From Pleurotus djamor (Eukaryota > Basidiomycota > Agaricomycetes > Agaricales > Pleurotaceae), in assembly GCA_029747585.1 (NCBI GenBank), contig JAPEVF010000110.1:43563-107562 (forward strand): DNA of 64,000 bases. The letters run 5' to 3'. The translations under genes and the position numbers were made by a program. The notes under the pieces were generated by a model. The model made no database searches. It worked only from the letters and a program-made list of their open reading frames with translations, and was not told where the DNA came from. Positions 1 through 12,743 of the stretch are shown here, piece by piece; within the stretch, counting starts at the first letter, position 1, and every line of letters starts with the position of its first letter.

Positions 1-3000
1 ACGGAGTAAGTCCGTGTTAAAAGCCCTCAAAAGTCTGATGGTGTTCCTACCATGCGAACGGGACAAAGCAACATACACGTTGAAAGCCGTCATAGCATTT
101 TTTGCCGGCTCCTTCAAGTCAACAAACAGCGCAGGAATGGTTTGCCCCTGGCTTTTGTAGTCGGTGAAAGCATAGGCAGGGATGATCGGCAGTTGCCTAC
201 GAGTGACGCGTGGGTCACGTCCGTCGGAGGTATCAATATTAAAGGATGCCTCCGCAGGCGATACGGGTACGATGCCATGTTTGAGGCCCTTAAATTGAGG
301 CGTCGTAGTGTCGTCCAATCTCAAGAATACGCATGCGGGAGGGTAGGTCAAGGTCACTCTACCATTCACTGCTGCAGCACCGATATCGCGTGGGTCGAGA
401 ACGATGTCAACGACAGTCCCCCTTGAACCGTTAGCTAGCTTCGCCTCCGTTGACACATTTGTGGTCACCATAGCCTTCATCCCAATCGCCAGAGTGCATC
501 GCCACGGCAAATTACCCGTCTCCTTCTGTTTGTACCCAGCGATGGTGAGCCTGTCACGTCTGCGCAGGGGCGTACGGTCGGCACCCACAGTATCCTCAGC
601 TGGACAGTCATAGATCAGATGCCCAGTCAAATGAGCATGTCTTGACACGGCCGCCTGATTCCAAGCGTCCTTTAAGCTGTGTCGCGGTGTGACCAAGATG
701 GCGTCTCTCCAGGGCTCAGCGTTGAAGTCTGTCGGGGCGCAAAGAGGGTCGCTCAATGTGATTTTCCTACACATCTCCACATCATTGGCGGTCCCATTAC
801 CATCTCGCAAACGTGACAAGAAGGCGTTCCAAGTGGAGTCAGTCACCCTCATCTGTTGAGTGAGGGACACCACAATATCGAACTGTTCGTAGAGGTGACG
901 TCCGGCCGTTCGAACACCGTCAGGTCCAACACCGTTATAGAGAGCACTCTCCTTGCCGATAGGAGGAAATTGGTGGAGGTCACCCATCAGAATGACGTTC
1001 AACCCCCCAAACGGCTCAAGGCTACAATTTCCCAAACCACACTTCGTCTTGCAGCAGATCTATCACATCACAGCCATCAGCCACGATGAGAATGCTCCAG
1101 TGGCCAAGACTTACCTCGGATAGATTAGCCAAAAGAGTCTGGCTCATCATTGAGTACTCATCAATGATCAGGTATTTTGCGCGAGCCATATTACGAATAC
1201 GCTTATTCGTGCGCACGGGCTTGACTAAGTCACGAATTGATTTAGATGCCAAACCAGATCCTTGACCTCTCGCAGGGATGCCAGCCCATGAATGCAAAGT
1301 CTGGCCACCGATCCTAGTTGCTGCAATACCCGACGTAGCCGTCTTGGCCAAGCATTCAGAGGCATTCATCGCGGCAAACAACTTGGTGATCTCTGCAATC
1401 AAAGCCGACTTTCCCGTTCCTCCCGGCCCATGGACAATCATGAGTAGTTGGCGGTTCCGTTCACCGCGAAGCGATTTGGCCAAGTGCGATTCAACCAAGT
1501 CATAGGCGCGTCGCTGTTCAACATTGAGGTATGAAGGATCGTTTGCAGAGGACGAGGCAGTATTTTCGCCCGGTAACTCGCTCCTGACAGTAGGCTCTTG
1601 GCCTTGAAGTACTGGGAAAGCGATGGACTCGAAGTCATCCATGTCGTCAATATCGCAGTGTAGGGGGCTAGACGGACGTTTGATGTACGCTTTCAATTGA
1701 GCTGCCCAAGCATTGATCAAGGGCATATCACCCTCGGCGGCAGGCAAAGCAGGGACCTCCCAGTCGACGTCGGCTGGCAGTTGAGAACCAAAGAGCCCGA
1801 CCTCATTCGCAATAGCCATGCCCTCTTCAGCGTAGTCTCGATCGCCCTTTTGGTAGCGTTTGCGGTACGCCAATTCTATCTGCTCATCCGTGACACTGTC
1901 ATCATTCACCGACAAGGGTAGATTATCCCCAAAGTCGTCTCCTACATCCAGCAAGTCTTCGGCAGTGACCCCAAAAGCGACACCATCTTGATCATCTCGA
2001 CCTGCTGATGCTGCGTCGGAGCTGAGATAGAAGTAGTCGATATTGTGTATGATGTTACTGTCGCGCTCGGACATTGAACTTTCGAAGTCTACAAGCGCGT
2101 CCGAGAAACTTTGATAGCCATTGAGAAGGTCTCTCAAGCTTCGCCAAGGTTTCAAAAACATCAAGATCAATGAAGCGTATTGCTCGCGACTGCCCTGGCC
2201 TTCGCGCCGAGGAAACCAATGGCCGATAAGCTGGGGCATTGTCTCGTGCCCTGGTAAACGAATTTGACGGCATCCTGTTTTCTGACAGGCGTCGAGATAT
2301 GGAACAGTTAAAGGTGACTTGTCCGTGTGACTTTTAGAAGGTGGGGAGTGGTACGTGTTGATCCAGTAATCCAAGTAACAGTAATTGTCGAGAGCGTGAC
2401 CACGCGCACAATAATCGTCGACTTGATCAGTCAAAGGCATGCCTGTCTGCAAAGTGGACAAACGCAAAGGTTGGTTCTATTTGATGTTGTATTTAGTCAG
2501 TGGCAACCCAAAGTAGGCATGACATACGTCTCCAGTATTTCCTTTGCACTTTCTACATCGACTCTGCCGTGAGCATCATCATGCCTGTCATGATGATCAG
2601 TTTGAGAAAAAGATCACGAAAATGCACATCACATACGATTTGTCGTATAAAGCCGGGAATTCACGACGCAACGCGAAGCGCATTGTGTCCAAGTATATGG
2701 GCACGAAGTGATGCGAGATATAGCGATCCCCCCATCCCATCAGGAGACTAACCACCTCGGGCGCACTGAATTCCTGCTCTCGACTAAGTGCATTTGTGCA
2801 GCGCTGGAGCATACGCTTATTGAGTTCATCAACATCCTCTCGTCTAGCCTCCTCTTGAATATGATACGCCAATCGTTTAGCTAAGACGGCGGACGCGTTA
2901 TGACTGGTCTGTTGCTTCTTCGTTGCATAGTGAGTAATGTACCAAGCCAGCCCCCCTGTGTTATTCGCGTTCGTCAGAAGCTTGACATCGTGGTTGCACC

Positions 3001-6000
3001 GGGCGCAGAGCATCAGTGTTGGATTGAAACCAACAACACGATCGTGTCGACGTCTTGGGCCCCATTCACCATTAGCGTCCACCCACGTAGAAGGAGACAA
3101 AGGGAAGGGAGCTCTTCGCTTGCACCGCTGTTCGCCTTTGACCCAACGGAGGCAGCCTTTTCCTTGGCAGGAATGCAGTTGAAGGTTTCGAACCAAACGT
3201 CGTAGACGAGATTTCTTATCGGCAGCATAGGAAGGAGACTGTGGATCTGGCGGTCGAGACCACGAACACGATGATGCTCGTGGTAGAGACTGCAGCTCTT
3301 CCGGCGATAGATCAGGTATGTCAGCGTTGATGGTGCTGTCGACGTACGCAACCACCTTCCTCCGAAACACATCGTCATGTAATGCCGTTCGCATCGCTTG
3401 GGCTGTAGGTGCACCATCTAACCAGAGCAACAAATGTAAATGTAGAGTCCCTCTACCTTGTGCCTCCACAGTGCCAATATAAGCACGGATGGTGCCAAGG
3501 ATTCCCTTACTACGATGGATCCGTCCACGACCACCCTTCCTCGAGGAGCCTTCCTTGATTCCAAACAAGTCAGCCAGAATGCATTTGACCGTGTGATGAA
3601 AGAATTGCGCCGCTGCGACGGGATTTGCGGCAATATTCAGTGAATGATCAAATGCTTCAGGGCCAGCATCCTCCTCGAAATGATCCATATCAACATGCTC
3701 GCCACACAAAAGCTGGGCCAAGGGATCATGGATATCGCTTGGGTTGATAGTCACCCACAGAGAAGGAGGCCCGTTCATCACGGTACAGCCCCATATCTGG
3801 GAACGAACAGAGCGACGGTGCTCATCGGTGCCCATGACACGTGCCCTCGTCGAAGACAGATGTGATCGCAATTCCTTTATTGCGGGATTCGAGAATGGTT
3901 TACCCGCAGCTTCCTCATGGCTAGCCTCCCACAGATCTTGAGGCGTCAGGCAGCCCAGCATATCGGCGTTACGGCGGTACGTAGATCGTTTGATTTGAAG
4001 GCAGGCGGAGTGGCAGACCTGCCGCTTTATGATAACACCAAAGGTTTGGAAAATGAAGTGCATGTCGCGTCTGAAGCGATCGTCATCCAGCTGTAGACAC
4101 CATTTGACATGAGCGTCGTATGATAATGGGGTTGGACGATTAACTTCAAAGCCACCCAATGCAAAAGGAAAGAGAGTTATAAAGCAGCCAAGTAAATGAT
4201 TGGGACAATCGGCACCACCGGTGAAACGAACTCCATCCTTGACGCGGGGGTATTCATTGACAGGCTGTGACCCTAAGACAATGTTGGCCTGCTCCGCCAT
4301 GTTCATAGCCGTATTCGAAAGAGCTGCGGCAAAAAGCTGTGAGTCGTCAACACTTGTAGCTCCAACGTCCACCATGCCATGGGTAAGCATAGGTACCACT
4401 GCAGGTTCGACACCTGTTGCGGAAGCGTGGCCATCTTCGTTTTCAGGGTCGGCAGACCGAACATCTATGGAGATCATGGCGCATATCAATCATAGGATCG
4501 GTATATACGTCATACCAAACTCACCCGAAGGTAGGTAGGGGAGGAAGTCCTCCCTTTCAAACTTGGTCGGTACGTAGCCTCCATTCTCCATCTCAAGGTC
4601 ATCATCGTTTGCAGCCAGTCTCGCAGCTTGAAGTATCTCGATCGGCACATTGTCATCCGGCAGTGCTGCTAAGGCGTCGGAGTCGATACACGCTTGTGCG
4701 TAAAAAGGATGGTTGGCCATTAGCCACATCAAAGCCGCCTCCAGTCGCGATCGAGAGACATGAAACATATGTGGTAGTGAACGTGTAGGCTTGCCATTGA
4801 AACCAATGAAAGTAATTCCTATGGTGCCAGCGAGTATGGCCAAGGGACGAGGATATTGGTTCTGGACAATCATCTCTTGAACTCCCTTTCGGTCGAGTGG
4901 ATACGAAGTGACATTGCCACGCATACCCGCATTCAACTGGTCTGGGTTGAGATACGCAGCATTGGCTTTTGGATACAGCTTGACAACGTAGGCCGCGGAC
5001 AGGTAAGGTGACAGCAGTATACGTTCAGGTAGCGTTAACATTTTAAGGACATCAGGGACTTCGCCCAACCAAAGACCGTTAGCCAACCCAAACTTTGGTG
5101 TGCGATTGGCAGAGAGGTCGCTTAAACAGTCTGAGCACATGCCAGCATCGCAAAGACCACCCTNCCCCCCGAAGTGCAGGAGGATACAGCAGCATCCCTT
5201 TTGTCAGAATTTGAGTGGGATGTGGTACGAACGGAGCCAGCCGCTCGGGGTTTGGTAGCTGGTCGACACGAACCCGAGTAATGAGTGTGACATTCAAGCG
5301 GCGTGAGCAAGAGGCGCACACATCCGACGCAAGTGCCGCCATCGATGTAGACTTTATGAACGACGTTGTACAGTCATCCAATGTGGCAGGCTCAACCTTG
5401 GCCAGGAAGGGTCCCGTATTAAGTTCATGTACGGTCTCGTCCAACATGCGCCTTCGTTTGCATGGCCTGGATACGAAGACACCAGTGGTCACGTTCCTAG
5501 ACCTTCAATGAATATCTATTGCTCAAAGGCACGGTTGAACATAGATCACTTACATATCATCACGTCCATCCACTCCATCAGCGACACTGGCTTCACCGTT
5601 ACTTGTGGCTTTGCTGATATGAAGCCGGCTTAAGATCAACGCTGGTGTCAACATCACAAGAAAGACACACCGTTTCTTTGCCTTTGGTTTCACGTCCACC
5701 AAGGCCGCGAGAAATTTGGCCGTTCGCTCCTCGTCCAACTGTATCACGAGTTTAATGAGTGCATCCCTATCCCAACGTTGCGACCGAGCTAGAGGAACTT
5801 GAAGAGCTCGTAAACCTTGAAGAATACGATCCGACGGTATTCCAGTTAGGAATTTTAACGCTTCTTGCGTATGCCGCGGAAAAGAGGCATCCATGTGCGT
5901 GCCTTGTTCTTCAAACCGTCGTCTAAACAAACAGGGAGACCAGATGAATTGGGGTGAATGTCCCGAAAAGAAACATGGGTATCTACTTTGACGGTGCTGT

Positions 6001-6279
6001 AGGCAAGGACATGGCGAGGGCTTTAATCAAGTCTCGTATGTCCTCGTTTTGCTGGGACCATCGTTGGCAGAGTCGCGGAAATGAACGGTCGTCAGATCGT
6101 GATGTTGTAACACCTGCATCGTGCAATATTGAGCTAAATTGCGGCAGTGTCAAACGACGAAAAAAAGGTCGAGTCGTCGCCTTCCATGATGATGTGCGGC
6201 GAAGCAAGACAGAGATTGCTGACTTGGGTACTTCGTTCAGTGGTGAGCTCTCCTGGTAGCGAAGCAGGTCGGCCGACAA
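1..6279 (-). CDS. Helitron Rep/PIF1-like helicase (partial, spliced, one N-associated frame break)
   Basis: Read from right to left: N-terminal exons near 6279-5983 and 5930-5550, a CASC zinc-binding stretch near 5350, a DUF6570-like segment (5140-4490), then the Rep domain (4489-2597). Rep has an HLH (HUH-type) metal motif in TLHLHLLLW near 3420-3450 and the two-tyrosine motif YITHY near 2925-2945. The PIF1 helicase follows: Walker A GPGGTGKS near 1410-1430, IIDEYSM near 1150-1170, GGLNVILMGDLHQFPPI near 960-1010, and the late motifs DYKSQGQT and VYVALSR near 160 and 65. An intron at 1060-1114 joins the two helicase parts in frame; another lies about 2540-2440. An N at 5163 inside a G run breaks the frame, probably a base-calling problem. 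The gene is cut by the window edge just after helicase motif VI. No true stop is seen in the joined exons, so the copy may be coding-competent. Confidence 0.9.
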
Positions 6280-6300
6280 TATTGCTTGTCTGACATCTTT
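1..6300 (-). mobile_element. Helitron rolling-circle transposon (partial; both ends undetermined)
   Basis: The region is filled by a minus-strand Rep/helicase gene typical of Helitrons. Helitrons have a 5' TC end and a 3' CTRR end preceded by a hairpin. With the gene on the minus strand the 3' end would lie left of base 1, outside the window, and the 5' end somewhere right of about 6.3 kb. I could not fix that right end by eye. The genes between 6.7 and 12.4 kb may be cargo of the same element, but this is inference. Confidence 0.8.
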
Positions 6301-6743
6301 CTTGGGGTCCANGAACCCTCAGGAGGAGAGATTGGATTTACGGAGGTGCCATGTCGGTCAACATAGGAGCCCAACCAGACGATTGCTCTACGCAAGCAGG
6401 AACAGAATTATGGCGGGAGCGATCGTAGAGAGAAAATTGACTTTTGCGTAGTCCATGGTAGTTGTCTAGAACCAGAGAGTGTGAAATGGTCAGAGCCCAG
6501 CATACCGAATGAAGACATGCTCACCAATCCAACCAACATGTTGCAGACTGACAAGGATTGTAAGGGGCATATGATCGCCCGGAGCACGATTACACCGATG
6601 TTAGGAGCGTTATTGGCACAAGGTACTAGATCGACCACTGGGCCTCTGACTCCAACGCATAAAAGCACAGACTTTGTACTCAAACCTCCAGGCGCTTCTC
6701 CAAGCATACCTACCTCTTCCTTCGTCGACTCTAGCCATCAAAC
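6280..6743. promoter_or_regulatory. Divergent intergenic region between Helitron Rep and an unknown gene
   Basis: This 460-base interval separates the presumed start of the minus-strand Helitron gene from the plus-strand gene at 6744. It holds one N (6312) and open but unconvincing short reading frames. I see no clear TATA box or repeat. Its promoter role is inferred only from the head-to-head arrangement. Confidence 0.3.
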
Positions 6744-8003
6744 ATGTCCCCCAGGTGAGTTCCGCAAACATTGAGTAATCCTTGATACTCATACCACCGA
6801 TGCAGCGTTGACTTGATCGCCCATCGTGCTTCGATGACCCGGCTTGCAACGTATGTTGCTACGGCGCGCCTCATTGATCGGCTCTTCTGGAAAGACTACA
6901 AGGGCGGTCAAGTCCTTGTTGGCGATCCGAAGGCCGATCCGGCGTTCGACCCAGTCGAGCTCATCCTGGTGGCGACCGTGACCAGGGGCTCCTCTAGCCT
7001 GGGTGCGCTGGGCAACTACAACCCCGACTATGAGAACATGGCGAAGGCCAAGATCTCGTTCACCGTCGAGGCCCCCGCAGACCCTGGCTTTAATCGAGAT
7101 TACGCCGCCGCTGTCCAGTTGTTCCGTCGTCTCCAAGAGAGTGCTGCACAAGGCCCCAATCGCAAGAACCTGTTGGCCAGTCCCACACCTAACTCAAACG
7201 TTCGCGTGTCGCATGCTTTGTTTCGCAAGAAGGTGAGGTTCATTACACTGTTACCTATAACCATTACTCAGTATTTTCTTAGGAGGATGACGAGGACGGA
7301 GAATTACTCCCAGAAGGGAACATCAGCGACCAGCCAGGTATGCCAGTTGCCTACAATTATGGTTCCGGGCTGACTGTCGTTTAGGAGACGAATTTTACTT
7401 CCCCACTGCCGCCAATTGGCCAGTGTCCGAGACGTACAGAAGCGAGTTCATGTCAGTTGCGGACGCCATGGTTTTTGAGCCACTCCACGTCTTCAACCAC
7501 GATGGCTCTCGCGTCGATCCAAGCATGTTGGCCGCCCGCCTTCCCGGTGCCCTCGTGGAAATCCATTTTACCTTACGCCACTGGTCGCTTGTCAAGCAAA
7601 ACACCGATTCCTTCAACGCAGAGGTCCAGCAGATCATCATTCTACAGTCTCGCGTTGGTGAGGCTAGCCCTGTGCGCAAGGCCTGTCGTCAAATCCGCCG
7701 ACCCAAAGCCAGTATCCCAAACACACCGATTGAGGTGGCCTTTGCGCGAACTGGTAAGAGAGGCATTCCTGCCGACGCCACACAAGTGATGCCTGCCAAA
7801 CGGGCTCGATTGGGTACGTTATCCATACTGGGAAGGGGATAATCCGCTAATATCGCATTAGAAGATAACCACGACAAGGGTGAGGGACCCTCAGGAAGCA
7901 AGATGACCGCACAAGGTAGGTTCTCGTTCATATAGTATAAGGCACGTCTTCATCATTGAATCCAGGTGATTCTACAGTAGGTCTGGTTGCGAAAGGCCTG
8001 TAG
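6744..8003 (+). CDS. Unknown protein of about 337 residues, Helitron-adjacent
   Basis: I do not recognise the family. Six exons join exactly in frame: 6744-6754, 6806-7232, 7283-7337, 7385-7813, 7862-7915 and 7966-8003, giving 338 codons with the stop. The first exon holds only MSP plus two bases of the next codon. All introns are GT-AG and about 45-50 nt. The protein has an N-terminal segment rich in Leu/Ile/Arg (LIDRLFWKDYKGG), a central acidic linker (EDDEDGE, near residues 147-153), a segment with FYFPTAANWPVSETYRSEF, and a basic Lys/Arg-rich tail (RQIRRPKAS, MPAKRARL) that could act as a nuclear localisation signal. There is no signal peptide or membrane segment. It is head-to-head with the Helitron Rep gene and tail-to-tail with the gene at 8428, so it may be an accessory gene of that element. 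The reading frame is intact. Confidence 0.7.
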
Positions 8004-8427
8004 TTGTGAGCAGATGGCGAGGATGTAGATAGATATCCTTACCAGATTAATCTGTGTGCGAAGTACAAATACATCTTCTCGTACTTGAACCGTGTAATGC
8101 GAGCAAGAATGACACCGGTGAACTGCATGAACGTCGCTGTAAGCGTTTCTGGTGATAGGGAGATCCAATCAATGAGGCGCCAAGTAGGGACTCATTGTCA
8201 AGCGTAAAAGGGAAGATGCAAGCCGCTGAGGTTTTGAACAACTCGTCGACGTCAGGTCCCAGGACTCTCAACAAACGCGATCATGTGATCTCTCCTTTAA
8301 GATGACGTGACTGCTAGTCCCATATCTGGACATAGAAAGTTTTCCGACAACGAACAAGTTCATTCCCCACCCACACTACATGCATATCACATTGGTCCAT
8401 TGACAGATTTAGGAGTATATCAGTGCT

Positions 8428-8920
8428 TTACAAGGTTGCTAACAAGACGTCCGCATTAACGCTGGGAATGTCAACGAGGGCTTCGTCCAAGGCATCGGGA
8501 TTGGCGTGTACTCCCTTCGAATACCCAGCAACACCTACAAGCTTGAAAGTCGTATTGACGAGAGAGACACATAAATAGATGATGAATCCATCGATCTCGC
8601 AGGGAGAGGTCTTCCAGGTGGGGTAGCGAGTGTTGGGGACTGTGTAATTGAACATTGTAATTGATGTCATCGTCGCAAAGCTGATTGGCTTACCAGGCAT
8701 TAAAAGTTTGTGACGCATGAAGTCCCCCCAACCAGCTGCCAGCATCTCTTTCTTAGCCCTCAACTCTATGTCGCTCATGTGCTCGCCGGCATGAAGATAC
8801 TCGGTGGCTTGGGGTGGCCAGTGCAAGGTTTCGGGATCTAGGAGTCAGGAAGTGAGTACTTTCGTCAGCTTGATCGTGTCGAAGCTCACCGATGATGAAG
8901 TGGAAGCGTTTGTCTAGCAT
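8428..8920 (-). CDS. Unknown small protein, about 146 residues
   Basis: Two exons (8890-8920 and 8428-8837) separated by a 52-nt GT-AG intron join in frame to 147 codons with the stop. The protein begins MLDKRFHFII and contains a charged helix (ELRAKKEMLAAGWGDF) followed by a hydrophobic segment (GFIIYLCVSLVNTTFKLVGVAG) that could be one membrane helix or a beta-rich core. No family is recognised. It sits between two plus-strand unknown genes and is transcribed against both. The start was chosen because it is the only ATG that joins to the long exon through consensus splice sites. Its function is unknown; it may belong to the same cluster as its neighbours. Confidence 0.6.
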
Positions 8921-9066
8921 TGGGGTGGTAGATTGTGCGACTTGTGTCAGTTTCTTTGAATGAATAACGATTGGCCTTCAACACGACATCATCTCCACCT
9001 CTTATACACAGGCATCCACCTCTCAGCTTGCTGGTTCCATGACATCAGTATGTCGTATACTCCGAT

Positions 9067-12000
9067 ATGTCATACACCTTCGTCGTTGCATCGCGATTGT
9101 GTCAGCAATTTGGAGCTGTCCCCTACTTCCACAACCATCCGCCTTCCGACTTGCGGGTCCCGGAAGAGGAACTGGCCCAAGCCATGTCTATCCGTCCTCA
9201 CCACAGCATTCAACAACCAAGCTTCGTCATCAATGAACTTCAAAATATTGAAGGAAGGAAAGTCTTGTGAACGAGACTGCCTCTAACTCCAAACAACATG
9301 CTCCCCACAATTGACTGTCTTATTCTGCCAGCCTCATCGTATTCGAGCACGCCGCGTATTGGCCCCCTTGAGATCCGCCAGGGTGTCAGCGTACCCACAG
9401 AGGTGGGCCATGTAATCACCGAGCACATCGTGCCTACTCAGGTAAGTGCTCGCAGAGCGCATCTCATTGGAAAACATGTTCTCATACTTGACTCTAGCCC
9501 ATCGAAGAGCAGCCTATCGATAGAACCTTCTTTGGTCTGCATATGAAGCCCGACATCGCTCTTGGATCCGTGGTAGCTGAGGACACAGAGTATCTCTTAT
9601 CCTATTCCTACCAGTGGAATCAATATCCTGCCAACGCCGCCTTCGCACGATATATGAACAGCCTGCCCTTAGGAGAGGTTGACAGTGATGAGGATGATGA
9701 TGAGGACATGCCAGCGTCTAGGAGTATTTGGGGTTTGGCGTCCATCTGGTACGGAGGCTTGGTGGTCATGGTGAGAAGGGGCGGGAAGTTGGTGGACTTC
9801 ACAGCTGCCGACAAGGTGGTCTTTGGCTTGTCAATCAAGCGGTGCGTGCATTGAAGGTCTCTCTCTGGCCCCAGTCATTCTGAAACCTTCATATCTCAGA
9901 ATACTCCTTATTCGTTCATCGGCTGAGGCGATTGATGACATGATTCACTTCTACGACCAAGGCTATGGGCAGACGTACATGTGGAAGGTTCCCGACGCTA
10001 CCCACATCCGACTGAACATGGATTGCATGCATCTCATCCTTAACAAGTGCGACATCCATCAGTTGGCCTCCTTGTCCACCTCTGTCACCCCATTCGCCTC
10101 TGCAATCAATGACCTCTTCCAGAGCTTCTATGACACCACGATTACACAATTCTTCCCTGACGCAAACATCCGACGTGCCTTCTCTTACTGGCTGCGTCAA
10201 TTGAACGCTATCATTTTTGGGGCGGCGGCGTTGACCGTTCTACTACGCCTCCGCATTCCCATTGCCACTCTTTCTATTGCATTGCCATTGGGAGCAGCAC
10301 GAACAATGAGGACTTGGTTGCGATACAATGGCTACAGGCGGGTGAAACGGGAAGAGTCAGGAGAATCCGTCTTCGGGCAGCATTGGACCTATCGTGGGGG
10401 CACAGTGAGTTTCTGATGTACAGAACTTCGCCATAGCTGGTATTAACAATTGTCTAACCACAGGCTGGTGATTGGACTTGGATTGAACTACACGAAAGCC
10501 AGGACGAGCGCGCGATAACACCAATTCTGAGCCAGAGAAGTACAGCCTCCATGACCATGCTTTCTCCCCATTACATCGCTTGCTTGTACACCGACTTAAC
10601 AAGCCAGAAAGAAACAGTCGTCACCACCGTCGATCTGCCCAACAAGTTCACAGATTTGGGCTTTCATGCTTTCTTTGCTGGCGCTTTTCGACCGTCTCAA
10701 TGCGGTCTCGCTTGTCCCCGCTTGATCAGGTCCACTGCGGACAAGGAGAACATCGACATCATCTGTTGGTCTGGTTTAGAGACCGTGAATGGAGGCGCCA
10801 TCATGGAGAAATGCCCTTGGTTCCAAGGTGATGTCCGTTGGGATTTGGGTGGGGGTTGTGAAAACAGATTTTGTAATCGGTATCGTACTCATCGCGCATC
10901 CTATGGCGCGGATTAATTTTTTGAAAATGTGTCCATTAATTATGTACCAATATAATGTTGTCTGGGTTGGCTCGCGTCACACCTCTCCGGGCGAAGTTGA
11001 AAAGAGAGAAAGGGGTTTGACAGCGAAGGTGCTGCCGTGCGCCAGCATCATAGAACACGGTTGGACCGACTACGTTCAGTGCCGCATCTTTGACCCTCCT
11101 AATCCTCAGGCTGCGGCCCTTACTCCTACTCCGGCGATAGAGGCAGCTATCCGTCCGTTCAAGTTCTGTGGGACGACGTCACCATTACATCTCCTTCCTT
11201 GCGGCTTGACTTTTCGGTATGAGTGGTTAGCTCATGGATTATGTTCCGTAGCGGAATGACGGTTGGACCGTGGCGCATCGATCTATGCTCCAGCAGCTGA
11301 AGCGAAGTGTGGTCAGCAATGCACCATGGATTTTTGCGTTTAATAGCGATGCCATGACGTAGTCGAATCGCCAACGGAATCGACAAAGGACTCTGCCAAA
11401 GACAACTGCTGTCTACCATGACCTCCGACCGCGACACTGATCACTGGATGGCGACGTACGTGGACACGTACCCGCGTATAGAAACTTTGGCCAATGTCGA
11501 CCTCAATGACATCCAGCGGGTTGTACTCGACGATGGAACGGCTTGGAATTACTGTACACCCACGGGTGCTGACTGGACGTTTGCTTTGGTGGGCGCAATT
11601 GGCAAGGCGAGTTGTGTTCGCTCTCATGGGCAACTCAACGTAAGCACGGCAAGTCTCCTTGTCACATAGCTTTCATCTAACTACCAATTTTGAAGGACGA
11701 CGAGTTTGTGGCGTTTGAGAATTACGTCTATGACCGCATTGTTCTCCAACAGCCAGGTGCAGCGTTCCCTCAGACTCGACGCCTATTCGACATGCAATTG
11801 GCCAATCTAAAGACGTTGGGGAGGGTGGCATCTAGCGAGCTTGGTTACCAACTTGTAAGTCGCTCTTCACATTGCGATGTTGTGTCTCATAAGGGTACAA
11901 AGCACGACCGAGTGTTATTCCCACAACGAGGTGACTGCTCGTTTTCGCTGGATATGCCGCACAAGTTCTTGGAGCATCATTCAAGTCTACACCTCACATA

Positions 12001-12386
12001 CTCGCCCCAAACTCTCTCCGATTACAATGCCGACGATTACGCAGGAGGTAACCTGTTGCTGAAGCAACTGGAGTATTACGACGAGGGGGGAAATTATATC
12101 GAACCCGCAAACTTCTACGCCATGGTGACGCAAGGATCCATTTGCATGGTGATGGCACGATTGCGTCTGATCAGATGGAAGCGCAAATTGGTATGTTCTG
12201 CTATGCTTGTATTGGTACGGGTCATTGATGAGAGCATCGTCAAAGGTCTTTGTGATGGCAGGCGGCTATCTGCGACTACTGCGAGCTGGCGAAGGAAGAC
12301 AGATATTCCCATCCACTTCCAGACCCAGAAGGTGTGTCATTCGTAATCGTCACTAGGGCAATGATACCAACTCCTCTTCAGTTTAG
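9067..12386 (+). pseudogene. Large unknown gene, multi-exon, with one in-frame TGA near its 5' end
   Basis: Exons can be chained in frame from an ATG at 9067 to a TAG at 12384-12386: about 9067-9439, 9498-9841, 9900-10409, 10464-10831, 11022-11218, 11352-11640, 11696-11853, then further short exons to 12386. The TGA at 9268-9270 interrupts an otherwise open frame; the gene may instead start at the ATG at 9298. No family is recognised. Visible features are an acidic run (DSDEDDDEDMP), a hydrophobic pair of segments near 10210-10300 (NAIIFGAAALTVLL, IPIATLSIALPLGAA) that could span a membrane, and a tail with SFSLDMPHKFLEHHSSL, DDYAGGNLLLKQLEYYDEGG and CDYCELAKEDRY. One intron (about 10832-11021) is unusually long and AT-rich. 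The stop codon lies 44 bases before the target duplication of the downstream transposon. It could also be two genes, the second starting at the ATG at 11418. Confidence 0.5.
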
Positions 12387-12401
12387 TGGTGCCCAATAGT
12401 G

Positions 12402-12418
12402 TTCACCCGTTCTACAAT
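12402..12418 (+). repeat. 17-bp direct repeat, left copy, outside the transposon
   Basis: TTCACCCGTTCTACAAT occurs here and again at 18367-18383 in the same orientation. Both copies lie outside the 5.9 kb transposon and its 6-bp target duplication, 11 bases away on the left and 9 on the right. Confidence 0.8.
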
Positions 12419-12429
12419 TTGTATGGATA

Positions 12430-12435
12430 ATTATG
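12430..12435 (+). repeat. Target-site duplication, left copy (ATTATG)
   Basis: ATTATG directly precedes the left terminal inverted repeat and is repeated directly after the right one at 18352-18357. Confidence 0.7.
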
Positions 12436-12436
12436 A

Positions 12437-12460
12437 GACTAGTCCAAGGGGGCCCACGAA
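12437..12460 (+). repeat. Left terminal inverted repeat of the 5.9 kb transposon
   Basis: The 24-base end begins GACTAGTCCAAGGGGGC and continues with CCACGAA. It matches the reverse complement of 18328-18351 with one mismatch. The outer ACTAGT is itself a 6-bp palindrome. Confidence 0.85.
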
Positions 12461-12743
12461 ATTAAGCGCCCAACACCGGGTTGGTCGGTTGGTTACCCTC
12501 TCGAGGCTGTTAAAAAAAAAAGTGGAGGTCACCCTCGGTTTGACTTATTTGACATGAAATAAGGCTAAAGCAGTATTATACAAGTAATAGAAGCCCTAGA
12601 CGCAACTATCACGACTATATTTACATGGTTCACATTGAAATGCCCCTAATAGGGGGAGAGGGGCTTTGTGTTTGGCTCAGCGCAGCAAAGATAACAAGAA
12701 TTGAAAAAAATCTTATCTACGCCTCCTAAGGAAGATAAACACT

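Noticed and set aside
1022..2467. Treating the helicase frame as ending at the TAG near 1022
   Set aside because: The final 20 or so residues are intron read-through. A 55-nt GT-AG intron at 1060-1114 joins the conserved GGLNVILMGDLHQFPP block in frame.
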